The notes under the pieces: model-generated
The model's input: only the letters and a program-made list of their open reading frames with translations
The model's database searches: none
What the model was told of the DNA's origin: nothing
Made by a program: the position numbers and the translations under genes
Shown here: positions 27,197 through 35,719 of the stretch, piece after piece
Layout of the letters: each line of letters starts with the position of its first letter
How positions within the stretch are numbered: the stretch's first letter is position 1
Assembly (NCBI RefSeq): GCF_041320275.1
Contig: NZ_CP162023.1
Span: forward strand, 1,116,001 to 1,180,000
From: Mumia sp. Pv4-285
GTDB taxonomy: Bacteria; Actinomycetota; Actinomycetes; Propionibacteriales; Nocardioidaceae
DNA length: 64,000 nt
Reading direction: 5' to 3'

Positions 27197-27670
27197 TCAG
27201 CGGGCGATCTCCTGGTGGAGGTAGAAGGCGCGTTCGCCGGTCTCGGCCTCGATCATCGTGAACCCGTGCCGCTGGTAGAAGCGCTGCGTGTCGACGTCGC
27301 CCTCGTCGACGTTGATCTCGATCAGGTCGATCGCGTGGTCGCGCGCGTGGGCGAGCAGCAGCTCGATCACTCCCGACCCGATGCCCTGGCTGCGCAAGGG
27401 CGGGATCACGTAGAGCTCGTCGAGCAGCGCCACGCTGCCCTCGACCCAGACGTTGGGACGCAGCGTCACGAGTGCCACGGCCCGCATCGGCGAGCCGGCG
27501 ACGATCGCGAACGTCTCCGGCCCGCCGAGAAGGGTACGTAGCCGAGGGGCGAGCACGTCGGCTCCCGGTGAGGGCCACTCGTACTCGATGTTGAAGTCGT
27601 GCAGCAGCCCGGCGATCTCCTCGGCGTCCTCCGGTGTCGCGAGGCGCGGTTCGTAGGTCTCTGGTGCCAT
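27197..27670 (-). CDS. GNAT-family N-acetyltransferase
   Basis: A 157-residue single-domain GNAT enzyme. The acetyl-CoA binding motif A is seen as LDELYVIPPLRSQGIGSGVIELLL (core RSQGIG), followed by motif B with VDEGDVDTQRFYQRHGF. The N-terminal strand-helix PRLATPEDAEEIAGLLHDF is typical. It transfers acetyl from acetyl-CoA to an amine; the acceptor cannot be predicted. It lies next to the tRNA gene and its upstream neighbour on the same strand starts far away, so it is probably monocistronic. Confidence 0.88.
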   Translation of the reverse strand: MAPETYEPRLATPEDAEEIAGLLHDFNIEYEWPSPGADVLAPRLRTLLGGPETFAIVAGSPMRAVALVTLRPNVWVEGSVALLDELYVIPPLRSQGIGSGVIELLLAHARDHAIDLIEINVDEGDVDTQRFYQRHGFTMIEAETGERAFYLHQEIAR

Positions 27671-27706
27671 GGACGCCAGACTAGTGTCGCATCGCCTTAG
27701 CCCGCC

Positions 27707-29053
27707 TCAGCGCGCGAACAGGCCGTCCGGGTCGTGAGCACGGCGTACGGCGTCGAGCCGGTCGAGCACGTCCGCGGGCCAGGTCCGCGCGACCTGGTCG
27801 GGGTCGTACGGGTCGCTCATCCAGTTGGGCGAGAGGTGCGGCGAGCGCCACGGCGCGATCGCCTCCTCGACCTGCGCGAACGCGCCGGGCAGCACGTCGG
27901 CGAAGAGCGCCGGGTCGGGGACACCGAGCATCGTGAGGGTGTAGTCGAGGTCCCGGAAGCCGACCGCGGACTGCTGCGGCGACCCGGCCTTCATCGCGCC
28001 GCCGACGTGCCGGACCTCCAGACCCATGATCGGCAGGGTCGTGCCCGGACCGGCGAGTCCGAGCACGGCGTCGGCGAGGTCGCGGTTGACGTGGGTGAGG
28101 AAGGCGCCACGCAGGAACGACGGTCCTGGCTCCGTCGGGTCGTTGGTGATCCGGGCGACCTCGGCGAGCGGGAGCGGACCGAGGTCGTCGAGATAGACCG
28201 TGCCGAGCTCGCGCAGCGGCTTGGTGATCCGTTCGGCGTCGTCGACCGCGCCGGGGTAGGCGACGTGGAGCGCGAGGAGGTGCTTGCCCCGCATCGGGTC
28301 GGGGATGAAGGGCAGGTCGGGTAAGCGGATGATCATGCCGCTGGTCGTGACGTCAGCGGGCGCGGTGGTCGTCCAGTCGAGCCAGCGCGTGTACGGGTCG
28401 GTGCTCTCCTCGAGGTCGAAGAAGAGCGTCCCGGCGTAGAGCGACGGCACCTCGGCGAGCGCGACGGTGATCTGCGTGACCACGCCCAGGCCGGTCTTGC
28501 CGCCGCGCAGCGCCCAGAGCAGATCGGCGTCGCCGTCCTCCGACGCCTCGACCACGGCGCCGTGCCCGGTCACCACGCGGGCGGCGATGACGTGGTCGGA
28601 GCCGAAGCCGTGACTGCGTGCGAGCGGCCCGATGCCTCCACCGACGAGGAAGCCGACGACGCCGACGTTGGTCGAAGACCCGCTGACGGGAGCGAGGCCG
28701 TGCTCGGCTGCGGCGGTCACGACGTCGGCCCAGCGGGTGCCCCCGCCGACCGTCGCGGTCCTCGCCTGGGGGTCGACCACCACGGACGAGAGGTCGCCGA
28801 GCGCCAGCACGATGCCGGACGCGTACGGAGCGTGGGCGCCGTGGCCGGTCGAGTGCAGGTGGAGCGCGAGTCCTTCCGCGCGAGCGAAGCGGACGGTCTC
28901 CACCACGTCCTCCTCGGTGGCCGCGTGGACCACGACGTCGGGGTCGTGCTGGATGGAGAGGTTGAACGCCGTCGCTCCTGCGGTGTGGTCGCCCTCGTCG
29001 CGCGTCGTCAGCGTCCCGGTCAGGAGGCGGCGCAGTGCGGAGTAGTCGGTCAT
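27707..29053 (-). CDS. FAD-linked oxidoreductase, berberine-bridge-enzyme-like (PCMH fold)
   Basis: A 448-residue flavoprotein. The PCMH FAD-binding domain is clear: PDVVVHAATEEDVVETVRFA, LHLHSTGHGAHA with the His that can carry 8-alpha-histidyl-FAD, TVGGGTRWADVV, and SGSSTNVGVVGFLVGGGIG. In bicovalent members a Cys lies in this last region; here it is Ser, so at most one covalent link is expected. The C-terminal BBE-like segment (about 400-447, WMSDPYDPDQVARTW) closes the protein. Substrates range from sugars to alkaloids. GAGGAG precedes the ATG by 6 bases. It is divergent from an ECF41-type sigma factor with a matching promoter. Confidence 0.85.
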   Translation of the reverse strand: MTDYSALRRLLTGTLTTRDEGDHTAGATAFNLSIQHDPDVVVHAATEEDVVETVRFARAEGLALHLHSTGHGAHAPYASGIVLALGDLSSVVVDPQARTATVGGGTRWADVVTAAAEHGLAPVSGSSTNVGVVGFLVGGGIGPLARSHGFGSDHVIAARVVTGHGAVVEASEDGDADLLWALRGGKTGLGVVTQITVALAEVPSLYAGTLFFDLEESTDPYTRWLDWTTTAPADVTTSGMIIRLPDLPFIPDPMRGKHLLALHVAYPGAVDDAERITKPLRELGTVYLDDLGPLPLAEVARITNDPTEPGPSFLRGAFLTHVNRDLADAVLGLAGPGTTLPIMGLEVRHVGGAMKAGSPQQSAVGFRDLDYTLTMLGVPDPALFADVLPGAFAQVEEAIAPWRSPHLSPNWMSDPYDPDQVARTWPADVLDRLDAVRRAHDPDGLFAR

Positions 29054-29091
29054 CGGTGCTCCTCGGTCGATTTCTGGTCTCTTACCCTTAC

Positions 29092-29118
29092 GACGACGCA
29101 GCGTGCACGGATGTGAGG
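29092..29118 (-). promoter_or_regulatory. Candidate ECF41-type promoter of the FAD oxidoreductase
   Basis: On the minus strand cctcaca (29118-29112), 16 bases, then cgtc (29095-29092). This fits the ECF41 target pattern TGTCACA-N16-CGTC as I recall it, with 5 of 7 and 4 of 4 matches. The start codon is 39 bases downstream. Confidence 0.5.
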
Positions 29119-29125
29119 TCTGTCG

Positions 29126-30067
29126 GTGGTTCAGGGCAGTATCGGACTCATGGAACTGGTGCTCGACCGCGACGAGACGACGGCCGGAGAGTCACGTCAG
29201 CGACGCTCCCTGATGGACGTGAGCTATCGCATGCTGGGTTCGGCGGTCGAGGCCGAGGACGTCGTGCAGGAGACCTACGCGCGCTGGTTCGCCCTGTCCG
29301 ACGCCCAGCGCGAGGAGATCGAGCGCCCCACCGCGTGGCTCGTCCGGGTGGCGAGCCGCATCTGCCTCGACGTCCTCGGCTCGGCGCGTGTCCGCCGCGA
29401 GCAGTACGTCGGAGAGTGGCTGCCCGAGCCGCTTCCCGAGGACGGACGCTGGTCCAGCCAGGCCGCGGCAGCGTCCTCCAGCGACCCGGCCGACCGCGTG
29501 ACCCTCGACGAGTCGGTCGGCATGGCGATGCTCGTCGTGCTCGACACGATGACACCGGCCGAGCGGGTCGCATTCGTGCTGCACGACGTGTTCGCGTTCA
29601 CCTTCGCCGAGGTCGGCGAGGTGCTCGAGCGCAGCCCGGCCGCGTGCCGCCAGCTCGCGACGTCGGCGCGCCGACGCGTGCGCACCGCGCAGGTCGGGGG
29701 CGTCCGCCAGCGGAACGACGCCGACGTGGTCTCGGCCTTCCGGGCGGCGTGGGAGACCGGCAACCTGGCGGCTCTTCTTGCCGTGCTCGACCCGGCCGCG
29801 ACCGTCGTCGCGGACGGCGGCGGCAAGGTGGCCGCCGCCCTGCACCCGGTCGTCGGCGACGCCGATGCTGCGGCGTTCTTCCTCGGGGTGCGCGACCGCG
29901 CGCGGGGCCTGGAGATCGAGGGGCGGGTCGTGAACGGAGAGCCCGGGCTGGTGGTGCGCCTCGACGGTGAGATCGTGTCGGTCCTCGCGCTTCACGTGGT
30001 CCGCGGCAGGGTCAGCGACGTCTGGATCGTGCGCAACCCCGACAAGCTGCGACCCTGGCGCGGCTGA
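29126..30067 (+). CDS. ECF41-type sigma factor with C-terminal SnoaL-like domain
   Basis: A 313-residue protein. Region 2 is seen as RRSLMDVSYRMLGSAVEAEDVVQETYARWF with the RPTAWLVRVASRICLDVL helix; region 4 as MTPAERVAFVLHDVFAFTFAEVGEVLERSPAACRQLATSARRRV (core words given). Residues about 200-310 are a SnoaL/NTF2-like domain (VSAFRAAWETGNLAALLAVLDPAATVVAD), the fused regulator of ECF41 proteins, ending in the DWIVRNPDKL-like tail (here VWIVRNPDKLRPW). The GTG at 29126 has GAGGT 6 bases upstream; ATG at 29150 is an alternative. ECF41 factors usually adjoin an oxidoreductase, and here the divergent FAD enzyme fits. There is no anti-sigma gene. Confidence 0.9.
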   Translation: MVQGSIGLMELVLDRDETTAGESRQRRSLMDVSYRMLGSAVEAEDVVQETYARWFALSDAQREEIERPTAWLVRVASRICLDVLGSARVRREQYVGEWLPEPLPEDGRWSSQAAAASSSDPADRVTLDESVGMAMLVVLDTMTPAERVAFVLHDVFAFTFAEVGEVLERSPAACRQLATSARRRVRTAQVGGVRQRNDADVVSAFRAAWETGNLAALLAVLDPAATVVADGGGKVAAALHPVVGDADAAAFFLGVRDRARGLEIEGRVVNGEPGLVVRLDGEIVSVLALHVVRGRVSDVWIVRNPDKLRPWRG

Positions 30068-30070
30068 AGG

Positions 30071-30874
30071 TCAGCGGGCGACGCCGGTGAGGGCGATCGC
30101 CATCGCGCCGAGCGCTCGGACCGCCTCGTTGGCGTCCTCGTCGGGATAGCCACGGGTGCACACCGCCATCACCACCGAGCCGGCGCCCGGCGCACCGAGG
30201 AATGCGACGTCGTGGCGGATGGCGTCCACCGACCCTGACTTGCTGCCCCACACGACGCCGTCCGGCATCTCGGCCGCGATCAGCGGGTCGGTCTGGCGGG
30301 CGAGCAGGTCGGTCATGAACCGGGTGCTCTCGGGCCCGGCGAGCTGCCCCGAGACGATGGCAGCCATCAGCGCGGTGAGGTCCGCGGCGGTGACGAGGTT
30401 GCTCGCGCCGTACGCGTCGGCGGCCGCTTGGTCGCCGTACTGACGGTGCATCCGGCTGTCGTGTGCTCCGGCGTCGGACAGCACCGTCGCGATGGCGTCG
30501 AGGCCGACGCGCTCGATGACCATGTTGGTCGCCTCGTTCGAGGAGACGATGATCATCCGCTCGAGCACGTCGCCGAGCGGCATCGGCTCGCCTGCGGGCG
30601 CCATGCCGTGGTCGACGTCGTCGGGCACGAGACGATACTCGGGCGCGTCAGGGACCTGGCTGGTGAACGTGTCACGGCTGATCAGGGGCGTGTCGAGCGT
30701 CAGGTCGCCCGACTCGATGAGGCGCACCGCAGCGACGAGCGGCGCGAGCTTGATCGTGCTCGCCGCATAGAACACCTCGCGGGCCCCCCGTTCTGCGAGC
30801 ACGTCTCCGCTCGCGGTGGCGATCCGGTACGCGATGACCGGTGTCCCGTCGCTGTAGGTGGCCTTGACCGACAT
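30071..30874 (-). CDS. Cytoplasmic serine hydrolase of class A beta-lactamase fold
   Basis: A 267-residue protein from the ATG at 30874, one base after the stop of the preceding gene. Active-site motifs of penicillin-recognising enzymes are all visible: SxxK as S39-T-I-K42 in FYAASTIKLAPLV, SxN as VSSNEATN, and KSG as VVWGSKSGSVDAIRHD. No signal peptide or lipobox exists, which is unusual since class A beta-lactamases act outside the membrane. Being the last gene of a peptide-transporter operon it may hydrolyse an imported peptide or amide. Antibiotic resistance is not implied. An upstream extension of the frame exists but runs into the GATase gene and lacks a signal peptide. Confidence 0.8.
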   Translation of the reverse strand: MSVKATYSDGTPVIAYRIATASGDVLAERGAREVFYAASTIKLAPLVAAVRLIESGDLTLDTPLISRDTFTSQVPDAPEYRLVPDDVDHGMAPAGEPMPLGDVLERMIIVSSNEATNMVIERVGLDAIATVLSDAGAHDSRMHRQYGDQAAADAYGASNLVTAADLTALMAAIVSGQLAGPESTRFMTDLLARQTDPLIAAEMPDGVVWGSKSGSVDAIRHDVAFLGAPGAGSVVMAVCTRGYPDEDANEAVRALGAMAIALTGVAR

Positions 30875-30875
30875 G

Positions 30876-31608
30876 TCATCCTGCCTTTCTCGTGGCTTCG
30901 TGGACGACGCGCGCGAAGGCCTCGACGAGCGCCCGTGACTGGCGCTCGTTGACCTCTGCGTCGTCCTCTGCTGCTGCGACCAGCGCCGCACGGTCGAACC
31001 CGTCGGTGGCGAGCTCCGCCTCGTTCCAGGTGCGCAGCCGGTCAGGCCCGGTCTCGGGGTGGAACTGCAGGCCCCAGGCGCACACGCCGACCCGGAATGC
31101 CTGCACGGTGCAGGCATCACTGGTGGCGAGCAGATCCGCGCCCGGGGGCAGGGCCGTGACGCTGTCGCGGTGGTTCTGGATCATCCGCAGCGAGACGTCC
31201 GCGACGAGGTCACCGAAGACCGGGTCCTCCGCCGCAGCGGGCAGCAGGTCGACGGGGCACGAGCCGCGCTCGGTCTCGCCGGAGTCGGCGGTGACGTCGC
31301 CGCCCGCGCACAGTGCGAGCATCTGTGCTCCGAGACAGATGCCGAGCAGCGGCATCTCGCGCTTGAGCGCCTCGACCGTGAGCTCGCGCTCATGAGGCAA
31401 CCAGGGGGCACGGTCGTCGGCGTCGGGCATGAACCCGCCACCGAGCGTGACGATCCCGTCGTACGCGTCCAGCGACCGAGGCAGCTCGTCGCCTGAGACG
31501 ACGTGGCCGTCGAGTCCGGCGGCCTCCAGCCATCCGACGAGGCGACCCGGGCCGCTCGTGGGGGAGTTCTGGACGACGAGGACCGCAGGGCGGGTCGTCG
31601 CGCCGTCG

Positions 31609-31625
<17 letters not shown>
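30876..31625 (-). CDS. Class I glutamine amidotransferase-like protein
   Basis: A 249-residue stand-alone GATase1 domain similar to GMP-synthase-like and PuuD-like proteins. The nucleophile elbow is LLGICLGAQML with Cys97; the triad partners are H189 and E191 in GLQFHPETG. Members either supply ammonia from glutamine or hydrolyse gamma-glutamyl amides. No synthetase partner is nearby. It overlaps the upstream ATPase gene by 17 bases and is followed at one base by the beta-lactamase-like enzyme, so both ride on the peptide-transporter operon; gamma-glutamyl peptide cleavage is a reasonable inference. Confidence 0.85.
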
Positions 31626-32650
<1,025 letters not shown>

Positions 32651-32664
<14 letters not shown>

Positions 32665-33685
32665 GGTTCATCACCTCCTCGGCGAAGTGGCAGGCGGACG
32701 TGCGGTCGTACGGCAGGGAGACCTGGGGCGGCGGCGGGTCGCTCCGGCAGACGTCCTCGGCGAACACGCAGCGCGGATGGAACGCGCACCCGGCGGGGAC
32801 GTTGGTCGGGTCCGGCGGTCGACCGGGGATGACCGCGAGCCCACCACCCTTCTGGTCGAGGCGTGGGATGGACCCGAGCAGCGCGCGCGTGTACGGATGG
32901 GCGGGCGCCGCGTACACGTCGAAGACCGAGGCCTGCTCCACAGCACGGCCGGCGTACATGACCGTGACGTCGTCGGCGACGTTCGCGACGACCCCCATGT
33001 CGTGGGTGATGAGGATCAGCCCCATCTCGCGCTCTGCCTGGATCTCGCTGAGCAGTCGCATGATCTGCGCCTGGACCGTGACGTCCAGCGCCGTCGTCGG
33101 CTCGTCGGCGATGAGGACCTCCGGGTCCATCGACAGGGCCATCGCGATCATCACGCGTTGGCGCATGCCGCCCGAGAACTGGTGCGGGTACTCCTTCACG
33201 CGCTGCTTGGCGTTCGGGACCCGGACCAGGTCGAGGAGCTCGATCGCGCGCTTGGTGGCGTCGCGTCGGGACAACCCGTGCCGCGCGCGGAGGGCTTCGG
33301 TGAGCTGCCAGCCGACGGTGTGGACCGGGTTCAGCGCAGCGAGGGCGTCCTGGAAGACCATCGCGATGTGCTCGCCGCAGACCGCGCGGTGAGCCTTCTG
33401 GCCGAGGGCGAGCAGGTCGGTGCCGCCGAAGGTGATCGAGCCGCGGACGATGCGCGCCGGGGGCTGCTGCAGCAGCCCCATCACGGCGAGCGAGCTCACG
33501 CTCTTGCCGCTCCCGGACTCACCGACGATCGCGAGCGTGCGACCGGCGGTCACGGAGTACGAGAGTCCGTCGACGGCACGCACGACCCCGTCCGGGGTGG
33601 CGAACTCGATCGCGAGGTCCTCCACCTGGAGGAGGGGAGCGGGGGTGCCGCTCGGGGTGGGATCCAAGGTCACGTCAGCCCTCAC
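32651..33685 (-). CDS. oppD: Peptide ABC transporter ATP-binding protein, OppD/DppD type
   Basis: A 344-residue ATPase starting at GTG 33685, chosen because it overlaps the oppC stop as GTGA; GTG 33673 is the alternative. Walker A is GESGSGKSVS, signature FSGGMRQRVM, Walker B VLIADEPTTALDVT, H-loop ITHDMGVV, and the C-terminal peptide-transport extension has AHPYTRALLGSIPRLD and CAFHPRCVFAEDVC. It pairs with OppF as heterodimeric motor. GKSVSSL and EPTTALD distinguish it from the OppF partner. Confidence 0.93.
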
Positions 33686-34617
33686 TTCAACTTCGGGTCG
33701 AGAGCGTCGCGGAGGTTGTCGCCGATGACGACGAACGACAGCACCGTGGCCATGAGGCAGCCGAGCGGGAAGAGCAGGAGGTACTCGGAGCCACCGGTGA
33801 ACCACTGCGACCCCTCCTCGATCATGATTCCCCAGCTCACCGCCGGCGGCCGCACGCCGATGCCGAGGAACGCCAGCACCGCCTCGGTGCCGATCACCGC
33901 CGCGATCGCCGTCGGGACCAGCGCCGTCACGGTGCCGATCGCGTTGGGGAGGATGTGGCGCACCATGATGCGGAGGTCGGAGGCGCCCATCACGCGTGCC
34001 GCCGTGACGTAGTCGAGGTTCTTCGTCTCGAGTACGCTCGCCCGGACGTAGCGGGTGTAGCCCATCCACGCGAACATCGTCAGCACGATCGCGGGCTGCG
34101 CGATGGTCGTCACCGGCCCGTCGCCGAGGTCCACGTTGCGGAACAGCGACAGCAGCAGCAACGCGGCGAGCAGCAGCGGGATGACCAGGAAGACCTCGAC
34201 GATCCGCGAGACGACGGCGTCGACGATGCCGAGGTAGTAGCCGGAGATCGTGCCGAGCGTGACACCGATGAGCACCGACACCGCGACGACGATGAACGCC
34301 AGCAGCAGCGACGGTCGGGTGCCGTGCACGAGCTGTGCGAGCACGTCGCAGCCGTACGCGTTCGTGCCGAACGGGTGCTCACCACCGAACCACTGCGGTG
34401 GGATGCGCGAGTCGGCGATGTCGCACCGCTGCGGGTCCTTCGACGTGAAGAGGAAGGGGAACAGCGCCACGAGCAGGAAGAAGACGGCGACGATCGTCGC
34501 GAGGATGACGTCGGGCCGTCGCCGCAGCGAGCGGAACGCCTCCGACCACAGCGACCGGGACGGGCCGCCGCTCTGGGTCTCCTCCGCGATCAGCGCGGAG
34601 ACGCTGGGGTCACTCAT
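33682..34617 (-). CDS. oppC: Peptide ABC transporter permease, OppC/DppC type
   Basis: A 311-residue inner-membrane permease. A cytoplasmic N-tail is followed by TM1 (ILATIVAVFFLLVALFPFLF), a periplasmic loop with HPFGTNAYGCDVLAQLVHGTR (core GTNAYGCDV), and five more TMs. The EAA coupling motif is DYVTAARVMGASDLRIMVRHILPN. The C-terminus DNLRDALDPKLK is diagnostic for OppC. Overlaps oppB by 8 bases and oppD by 4 bases. Confidence 0.94.
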   Translation of the reverse strand: MSDPSVSALIAEETQSGGPSRSLWSEAFRSLRRRPDVILATIVAVFFLLVALFPFLFTSKDPQRCDIADSRIPPQWFGGEHPFGTNAYGCDVLAQLVHGTRPSLLLAFIVVAVSVLIGVTLGTISGYYLGIVDAVVSRIVEVFLVIPLLLAALLLLSLFRNVDLGDGPVTTIAQPAIVLTMFAWMGYTRYVRASVLETKNLDYVTAARVMGASDLRIMVRHILPNAIGTVTALVPTAIAAVIGTEAVLAFLGIGVRPPAVSWGIMIEEGSQWFTGGSEYLLLFPLGCLMATVLSFVVIGDNLRDALDPKLK

Positions 34618-35614
34618 AGCGGATCCTCGGGTCGAGGGCGGCGTAGACGACGTCGACGACGATCATCACCACCACGGTCACGACGGCCAGCAGCGTCACG
34701 ATGCCGATGACGACGCTGACGTCGCTGTCCTGGACTGCCTTCCACAGCACGCCGCCCATGCCGTAGATGTTCATCATCCCTTCGGTGATGACGGCACCGG
34801 CGAGTGCTTCGGTGAAGACGATGCCGACGGCGGTGACCACCGGGATGGCGGAGTTGCGTACGACGTGGTGCCGCGAGACGTGACGCTCGCTCAGGCCCTT
34901 GGACCGAGCCGTACGGACGTGGTCGGCGTTGTAGGTCTCGAGCTGTGCGGCGCGCACCAGGCGGATGAACGCCGCGGAGCCGGCGAGGCCGAGCAGGATG
35001 CCTGGGATGATGACGGTCACCCACGCGTGCTGCGGTGAGAAGGACGGTTTGAAGAGCAGCGCCGGGAAGCTGTCCGCGCCGAACGTCTCCTTCGCCCAGC
35101 GGCTCGCGGGCACGGAGAAGATGTACTTGTAGACGAGGAGCATCACGAACACCGGCAGGGCGTCGATGAGGATCGACAGACCGCGGATGCCGTGGTCGCT
35201 GGCCTTGCCGCGGCGTCGAGCGGCGATGCCGCCGAGCGTCATGCCGATCAGCAGCCAGGTCACGGTCACGACCGCGAAGAGGCGCAGCGTGTTGGGGGCG
35301 GCGGTGGAGACGATGTCGGTGACCTCACGTCCGCGGAGGCTCTCGCCGAAGTCGCCCTGCGCGTAGTCGCCGAGCCGCTCCACGAACGGGCCGATGCACG
35401 GGTTGCCGAGCTGGTCGTAGCACGGGTCGTCGAGGCCGTAGCGCGCCTCGACAGCGGCCAGCTGCGACGGGCTCGGCGTACGGTCCCCGAAGAACGCCTG
35501 GGCCGGGTTGCCGTTGAGCTGGATCGCCAGCGTCGTCAGCAGGTGCAGCAGGAACATCACCAGGAACAGCGTGAGGATGCCCTGGAGCACTCGCCGTGTG
35601 ATGTAGCGACCCAA
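34610..35614 (-). CDS. oppB: Peptide ABC transporter permease, OppB/DppB type
   Basis: A 334-residue permease. I place the start at the TTG at 35614 because it gives the family N-terminus (M)GRYITRRVLQGILTLFLVMFLL; the open frame further upstream encodes only a P/R-rich stretch unlike the family. Six TMs are visible. The first extracellular loop contains ARYGLDDPCYDQLGNPCIG with an extra Cys pair. The EAA motif is NADHVRTARSKGLSERHV, ending with ALDPRIRYE. AGGAG lies 11 bases upstream of the TTG. A strong hairpin separates it from the substrate-binding protein gene. Confidence 0.88.
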   Translation of the reverse strand: MGRYITRRVLQGILTLFLVMFLLHLLTTLAIQLNGNPAQAFFGDRTPSPSQLAAVEARYGLDDPCYDQLGNPCIGPFVERLGDYAQGDFGESLRGREVTDIVSTAAPNTLRLFAVVTVTWLLIGMTLGGIAARRRGKASDHGIRGLSILIDALPVFVMLLVYKYIFSVPASRWAKETFGADSFPALLFKPSFSPQHAWVTVIIPGILLGLAGSAAFIRLVRAAQLETYNADHVRTARSKGLSERHVSRHHVVRNSAIPVVTAVGIVFTEALAGAVITEGMMNIYGMGGVLWKAVQDSDVSVVIGIVTLLAVVTVVVMIVVDVVYAALDPRIRYE

Positions 35615-35678
35615 GTCTCGCTCATCTCCTCGTCTCGGAGCCGTACGACGCGGGGGAGCGCGACGGACGGCTGGGGGA

Positions 35679-35713
35679 CCGGTGGCCGGTGCCGCGAAGG
35701 CACCGGCCACCGG
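35679..35713 (-). terminator. 15-bp hairpin between substrate-binding protein and permease genes
   Basis: ccggtggccggtgcc and ggcaccggccaccgg form a perfect 15-bp stem with the 5-base loop gcgaa, 6 bases after the oppA stop. It is likely an attenuating or 3'-protecting hairpin that lets the binding protein accumulate above the permeases. Confidence 0.75.
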
Positions 35714-35719
35714 CCGTGA

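Noticed and set aside
30071-31120. Longer form of the beta-lactamase-like protein starting near 31120
   Set aside because: The extra 82 residues overlap the amidotransferase gene in another frame, are R/S/P-rich and contain no signal peptide.
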